Source: Siphonodentalium dalli
Lineage: Eukaryota; Mollusca; Scaphopoda; Gadilida; Siphonodentaliidae
DNA length: 64,000 nucleotides
NCBI GenBank assembly: GCA_032622095.1
Contig: CP136061.1
Location: 59,043,301 to 59,107,300, forward strand
Direction of reading: 5' to 3'
The notes beneath the pieces are model-generated. The model was given only the letters and a program-made list of their open reading frames with translations, did no database searches and was not told where the DNA came from. Shown one piece after another: positions 58,816 to 64,000 of this stretch (position 1 is the stretch's first letter; each line of letters opens with the position of its first letter). The position numbers and the translations under genes are program-made.

Positions 58816-59816
58816 ATAAGATACCAAAGTTTAATCAAAACTTGATGGTAAAAATTGGAAGGTCATTAAAAAATATTCTGACTAAAATATCTAACTTACT
58901 TCACGATTAGTGATGTTTGTTGACAAATCACGATGACAGATTTGTTTACATAATAATGGATTCAAACGTGGGGAATTTTGTTATTAAAGAAATTTCAGTA
59001 ATATATATAAGAACCAAGTTTAACTATTTCTTAATGTTCGCTTTGGTGATGGACGTTTTGACAGACTTTTATATTAATTGTTGCACATTTACCTGCTGCG
59101 TGTATTTTGGGGTCTCAATAATAGTTGAATTCAGGTTGTGTCTGACCTAATTACTGGGCAATGTGATTAGTCCTCTGATTCAGATATCCCTCTGTTTTTA
59201 TCTCTTTATTAATCAGAATGCCTATTCAGTTCACCTATTGTGTATTATATCCCATAGTGTTCTGCTATAATTCTCTTATTTTCCAGTTGAAAGAACTTTA
59301 TTTCTGAACACCTGTGTTTCTCAACTTTTTTGTACCTTTCAATTCCATAGACTTGAACCCTGTTTAGATCTAAGCACCTCTCTGATCTCTTAAAAGCATT
59401 CTAAAATGTTCTACTTGCAAATTAAGATTTGAGAAATTTTTTGTTCATGCATGCTACTGGGCAATAAACTCTTATTACTGAGTAAGTGACTTAATTTTAG
59501 ATAATTGACATTTTAACTGAAATTGAAACTTAACACAGAGGATTAATTTGCAATTCTAATTCACTCATTGAGCTATATAGCAGGTAAATCCAATTTCTGG
59601 CCACTGATTGGTCAGTTGCCCAGGTGTCGCTGGCGTAATTATGTGGATTCCTTTGGAGGCTCTGTTATTTTTCTATTTGAAATATGGAAGTTATATTTGT
59701 GGAGCGGAGCACATTTTCTAGGAGGAATTGACATGGCCTTCAACCATGTCCAGTTCAGCGACTCTTTGGATTCTCGTGGTTATAGTATTATTTTTTGGTC
59801 CGTGTGAATTAGAATG

Positions 59817-59976
59817 GGGATAAAATGCTGTCTGGTATGATTTTGGGACGTTTATCAGTGTGATTTCTAATGAAAAATAATGTTTTATCAGCTGCTTGGT
59901 CGCCAGTAAAATTGCAATTTTCCATCATAAAACCCACCGATGAACATCCTAAAGTCACCAGACAGCATGTTATCTC
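59817..59976. repeat. Weak inverted repeat
   Basis: GGGGATAAAATGCTGTCTGG pairs imperfectly with CCAGACAGCATGTTATCTCC. The interior pairs poorly. It may be an old MITE. Confidence 0.5.
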
Positions 59977-60087
59977 CTAATTAAAACATTTAGAGAGCTT
60001 TTCAAAACAACATTCCTCTGTTTGTGATTGGTTTATGTTCCACTGAGAATCATTAGTAAATGTGTAGAATAGGTCAGGTAACATTCA

Positions 60088-60302
60088 TTAACCCTTTCAG
60101 TGCCTAGTCCGATTTTTGTATCAACCCATATTTCCTTGATCATTTTTCAAATTTATTGATTATAATAATGTGATACATTGATGGAAAGAACTCTTTGAAC
60201 TCTTTCCATCAAAATATCACATTATTATAATCAATAAATTTGAAAAATGATCAAGGAAATATGGGTTGATACAAAAATCTGACTTGGCACTGAAAGGGTT
60301 AA
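60088..60302. mobile_element. Family L TTAA MITE, full palindrome
   Basis: TTAACCCTTTCAGTGCCTAG to CTTGGCACTGAAAGGGTTAA. The arms of about 105 bp (GATTTTTGTATCAACCCATA, CATTATTATAATCAATAAAT) are near-perfect complements centred on CTCTTTGAACTCTTT. Confidence 0.92.
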
Positions 60303-60969
60303 TCTATATGAATCTTTTTAGTCTCACTGACTGTCAATATCTCATCCAAGATGTCTGCTATGGTGACATTCTCTACCTAATCCACATGCTATCCTTTGTT
60401 GTTTGTTTTCAAAATGCATGTGGACACTTATTTCTGCAGCGCTTGATTAATAAGGCTATCATTTTAATCTAATAGCGATGGACGCAAATTAATCTTCAAA
60501 CTATTACTCACCTGCTGACATCACTTTTGGCTGGGTGAGAAATGTAGCAAGCGAACTATCGCCCAGGCTATAGTCTTCAAACTATTAGACGTCTGCTGAC
60601 ATCATGGTTGGCGCCACCTCGTGCCAAACGCAATTCGTTTTTCCATGCAATTATCCATATAAATGGAACTGTTCTTTCTTTTTGAACAGCATAGCAAAGC
60701 TCTGTTTACACATTAAGACAAACTAAGATGTACAAATTCACCTTTGAGAAATGTTGGAATAAAACAGCTACTATATTATAGGTTGGTCTGGTCGGCCTTG
60801 TCACTACAGCTGATTGGGGGTCAATTTAAGCAGAAATGCATACCATTTGAGATTCTATATGTACAAATGCACACAAGTCTCAGTTGGCGCAAGATAGAAT
60901 TGTTGCTGGAAATAATTGTTTCCTACATCCTTTAGAAGTTATTTTCTTTTGATGCTTCAGCTTCTCTAT

Positions 60970-61019
60970 GAAGGCTCCCTATGCATATCTAAGAGAATAG
61001 CTCCCATCATGAAAGGGTG
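60970..61019 (+). mobile_element. Family A remnant
   Basis: GAAGGCTCCCTATGCATATC and TAGCTCCCATCATGAAAGGG survive, the rest is deleted. Confidence 0.65.
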
Positions 61020-61771
61020 AAATGCTCACAAAGTGCTTTTCTGTATAAATCTTTAGGACATCGACCCCACCAGCTACACTCAGAGTTAATCAGATACCTG
61101 ACAGATAGCCTGAAAATCTGCATGTATGTGTTGTATTTACCTGTATTTCTACTACATATTCTTCTCCCCGGCATGGCAACATTTAACTCTATTGGAGCTT
61201 TGATGTGTTTTAATGTTGTAAAGCTTGCACAAAGTTATAATGCTCTTAATATCCATGTCATAAAATTTGTTTTTGTTCATACTGGTGAAATATTACAGGA
61301 TAATGTTTTCACTAAATGTCAGTGACCAGTGTCGGTTTTAGTCATTTGTATATGTAAATGTCCTGACAATGCAATCCTTGAAATTCCTGACAGGGTAATC
61401 ACCAATAGACTAGTCAGTACATGGTTCTTTAAACTCAAGATAATACAATACTTGAAGAAAGTCTGCATGTGGTGATCTATTAAAGTCCTAGTTAAATAGT
61501 TAGCTATGTTTTCTATTCTACTCCAATTATAACATAAAATAGGTTAATCTATCCCAACGAATACGCGAGTATTGCCATTGCAAGAAAACTGTCAAAAATA
61601 TCACCGAAACGACAGACAGCCTTTAGCATTTGTCTTATCTGTTTGTGACAGTTTGTCTATATAAGGATACTGGAATAGCATGGAGAAGACACTTTTCCCG
61701 GGCTAAAATAGAGGGAGAAGTAATACATTTTAATTGAAATCTCCCATGCTTTCTCTATGCCTGTCCCTCCT

Positions 61772-61991
61772 TTAACACTTTCTATACTGAATGGATTCTC
61801 CCATTCAGTTATAAAATTTACGTTGGAATAGTCTATTATTCATTTGGAGGGATGTTCATGTAATAAAAGCAGACGACAGACAGGGGTAACGATAATAGAA
61901 ATGCAGAAGGATACATATTAATTGGAGGGAAATGTTTAGATAATAAGTTCAACAAACTACCTGTCAATCAGTATTTAGTATAGAAATGGTT
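61772..61991 (+). mobile_element. Family D MITE beside exon 8
   Basis: TTAACACTTTCTATACTGAATGG left and TTTAGTATAGAAATGGTT right. The interior matches 23271-23528. It ends 50 bp upstream of the exon 8 splice acceptor. Confidence 0.8.
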
Positions 61992-62041
61992 GTTAGTTTT
62001 CCAGTTTTATCTCAATCTCAATGACTTTATTTTCTTTACAG

Positions 62042-62589
62042 AAAATTGATCCTAAAGACAAGCCTGCTGAGAAACCAAAGGAGATTGTGCCCAGAGATAA
62101 AAACAACACACCGACACGCGACAAACCACCAATAAAACCCAAGGAAATTATTCCGAAAGATAAAAGCGCAACTCCCCGAAAGCCGATTCAGAAGACAAGA
62201 GACACACCAGATAGATCAAAAAATAACACACCAACACGAAAGATGTCAAAAGAAAAACTAAAGAAGGATGCCAGCTCCGATAGTCTTGCTAAGGAAGCTG
62301 TTAATATTGATATAGTCGTTAGTGATGCTGACACATCGACATCTGACGTCACCAGCACGGAGGGTTCGGAGGACTTCATCGAGGAGCTCCGCCCACACAG
62401 GCCGATGGAACCCATCCCAGACATTATGACGGCATCTGCTCCTGCTCTGATGCTCTCCGACAACAAACCAAATGAGGAGATGACGGAGAAGGAAATATAT
62501 CAGGCAAAGCTTAATGAGAAGCGACGACAGGCTCGAGAAAGAGCAGAACAGGAGGCGGAAAGAAAGCGACTAGAGGAGGAAGAGGCCAT
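62042..62589 (+). CDS. MAP7: MAP7-family exon 8: Lys/Pro-rich linker and start of kinesin-binding coiled coil
   Basis: The acceptor TTTCTTTACAG ends at 62041 and the exon opens in phase 0. The first 60 residues contain loosely repeated units of the type 'KPKEIVPRDKNNTPTRDK' (about three copies, Lys/Pro/Asp/Thr-rich). A Ser/Thr/Asp-rich acidic stretch follows (DADTSTSDVTSTEGSEDF), then a short region PHRPMEPIPDIM. The last 45 residues, EEMTEKEIYQAKLNEKRRQA onward with RERAEQEAERKRLEEEEA, are a dense Arg/Glu coiled coil matching the beginning of the MAP7 C-terminal domain, which binds kinesin-1. The likely donor is GTACGT after 62589 (phase 2). Past it the frame turns hydrophobic and stops at 62650. 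The rest of the coiled coil must lie beyond the window or in an unseen exon. Confidence 0.87.
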
Positions 62590-64000
62590 GTACGTTCTAA
62601 TTATAGAAGTTATGATTATATATTACAGTCTTATGCGTGATTTCCATTAATTACATCATTTCTCGTGACGTCATTGACGTTACGTTGATTACTGATCTAG
62701 ACTGAATTTCAATGATTGATCTTTCCTATTTGGCAAACCAAATTGATGCAGAACTGTAATAAAAACTTGTGTGCTAAAGCGCACTCGTTTCTTACCGACG
62801 TCTCTCACCTGTGGTGAATTATTTAAGTTAATAACGTAATTATCGGAAACAATTGATTACTCTCTTTATATTGGAATTATTTTCAATTTTTCGCGATTTT
62901 TGTCTGTCCAGCTTGATAACTCAAATATGAAAAATATGAACCGATTTCAATAATTTTTGTTATTCATGCAGCTGATTCATGCAGGTTTTATTAGTCGAGT
63001 TTTTTTCCAAAACTCGACTTATAGTATACCGTTTATTTGGTGTGTGAGTACATATCCATGCACGTAAGCTGCAGACAAAAAATCGGGTTCGTCCGCACAT
63101 TTATTACAGAGTTATGGCCCTTTGAATTTTCAGCTCGTTAGCGCGATAACTTCAACAAACGTTATCCGATTTGATTGAAATTTGGTATATAGGTGTCTCC
63201 CAAGAATATCTCTGATGAGTTCGAAAACCGGCCTGGTCCGATAAAATTTGATAGAGTTATGGCCCTTAATTAGTCATTTTTCACGAATTTTCAGCTCGTT
63301 AGCGCGATAACATCAACAAACGTTTTCCGATTTGATTGAAATTTGGTATATAGGTATCTCCCAAGAATATCTCGGATGAGTTCGAAAACCGGCCTCGTCC
63401 GAAAAAATTTGATAGAGTTATGGCCCTTAATTAGTCATTTTTCATGAATTTTCAGCTCGTTAGCGCGATAACTTCAACAAACGTTATCCGATTTGATTGA
63501 AATTTGGTATATAGGTGTCTCCCCAGAATATCTCGGTCGAGTTCGAAAACCGGCCAGGTCCGATAAAATTTGATAGAGTTATGGCCCTTAATTAGTCATT
63601 TTTCACGAATTTTAAGCTTGTTAGCGCGATAACTTCAACAAACGTTATCCGATTTGATTGAAATTTGGTTTATAAGTGTCTTCCAATAATATCCTGGACG
63701 AGTTCGAAAACCAGCCTTGCCCAATAAAATTTGATAGAGTTATGGCCCTTAATTTGTCATTTTTCATGAATTTTTAGCTCGTTAGCGCGATAACTTCAAC
63801 AAACGTCCTCCGATTTGTTTAAAATTTGGAATAGACATACTTGCCAAGAATATTTCGGACGAGTTCGAAAACCAGCCTGGCCCGATAAAATTTGATTATG
63901 GCCCTTAATTAGTCATTTTTCGATTTTACCTATTAATTAGTCTACCGATACTGATGCACACCAATTGGCGGTAGCCACCGGCGGTAAGCCACCGAAAACG
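62590..64000 (+). other. Start of the next intron, to the window end
   Basis: After the probable GTACGT donor no further coding similarity is seen. 62900-62975 resembles a family F core unit (TATGAACCGATTTCAATAAT) and is followed by family G. 62650-62900 shows nothing recognisable. Confidence 0.65.
62992..64000 (+). mobile_element. Family G rolling-circle-like element, cut by window end
   Basis: TAGTCGAGTTTTTTTCC hairpin start, no G-rich tract, then about six 161-bp units with GAGTTATGGCCCTTAATTAG and the same tail (CACCGGCGGTAAGCCACCG) as 46045-47153. The expected terminal hairpin and CTCTTGTT lie beyond the window. Confidence 0.88.

Larger units (their letters stand above)
56833..62041 (+). 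other. 5.2-kb intron 7 of the MAP7-family gene
   Basis: Contains MITEs of families A, D and L and a family J piece. 57435-58690, 58880-59800 and 60310-60960 are A+T-rich with no recognised gene. A short local duplication (TCTTCAAACTATTA...CTGCTGACATCA) occurs at about 60494 and 60572. Confidence 0.7.
10663..62589 (+). other. MAP7: Partial MAP7/ensconsin-family gene, eight exons in window
   Basis: Eight + strand exons with GT-AG borders join in one frame (phases 1-1, 1-0, 0-1, 1-1, 1-1, 1-0, 0-0, 0-2), giving about 757 codons. The family (ensconsin, MAP7, MAP7D1-3) coats microtubules through an N-terminal basic coiled coil and recruits and activates kinesin-1 through a C-terminal coiled coil. 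Here the first coiled coil lies in exons 2-3, a Ser/Arg/Lys/Pro-rich disordered linker in exons 3-8, and the start of the second coiled coil at the end of exon 8. Introns are 2.7, 13.5, 12.4, 11.1, 2.0, 2.8 and 5.2 kb. The first exon needs one base from an upstream exon and the last ends two bases into a codon, so the model is open at both ends. Family assignment rests on sequence character recalled from known members. Exon borders are read from splice motifs and phase agreement, without transcript support. Confidence 0.85.

Overview
This is animal genomic DNA, about 65 percent A+T by impression. It has one intron-rich gene and almost no other coding sequence. The intron phases, GT-AG splice sites and dense short inverted-repeat transposons indicate a metazoan. 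Short palindromes such as ACATGTA and ACCGGTA, and rolling-circle-like repeats with internal tandem cores, suggest a marine invertebrate, most likely a lophotrochozoan (mollusc, annelid or brachiopod). The species cannot be named from the sequence.

The gene, on the + strand, is a MAP7/ensconsin-family microtubule-associated protein. I join eight coding exons: 10663-11166, 13889-14148, 27636-27942, 40361-40504, 51577-51825, 53798-54012, 56788-56832 and 62042-62589. All join in one open frame (2272 nt, about 757 codons). In order they give an acidic Ser/Thr-rich leader, the basic N-terminal coiled coil that binds microtubules, a long Ser/Arg/Lys/Pro-rich disordered linker, and the start of the C-terminal coiled coil that recruits kinesin-1 in this family. 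The first exon opens mid-codon and the last ends mid-codon, so both ends of the gene lie outside the window or were not found. Several exons, including a 45-nt microexon, are phase-symmetric and could be skipped without a frameshift.

Layout: 1-10662 is upstream intron or flank, rich in MITEs. At 11.2-12.9 kb a hAT element is nested inside a 'GAGGTCCCCAGAGGG' MITE. The 13.5-kb intron at 14.1-27.6 kb is packed with palindromic MITEs, including a near-perfect 383-bp palindrome at 15206-15588. The intron at 27.9-40.4 kb is similar but sparser. At 41.2-47.2 kb a hAT copy carrying a rolling-circle-like element is followed by a recent, rearranged segmental duplication (three copies of one block) and a 161-bp tandem-repeat element. 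The rest, 47-64 kb, holds more MITEs, two further rolling-circle-like elements and exons 5-8. Another 161-bp-repeat element runs off the right end.

The most unusual signals are in the repeats. Three MITE groups with unrelated termini share one internal hairpin module. At least three, probably four, repeat families share a CTCTTGTT 3' end next to hairpins and inverted motifs, as expected of Helentron-type non-autonomous elements. Paralogous empty sites document several insertions. The duplicated block contains a microinversion with microhomology that looks like a template switch. No tRNA, rRNA, CRISPR array or intact transposase gene was recognised.
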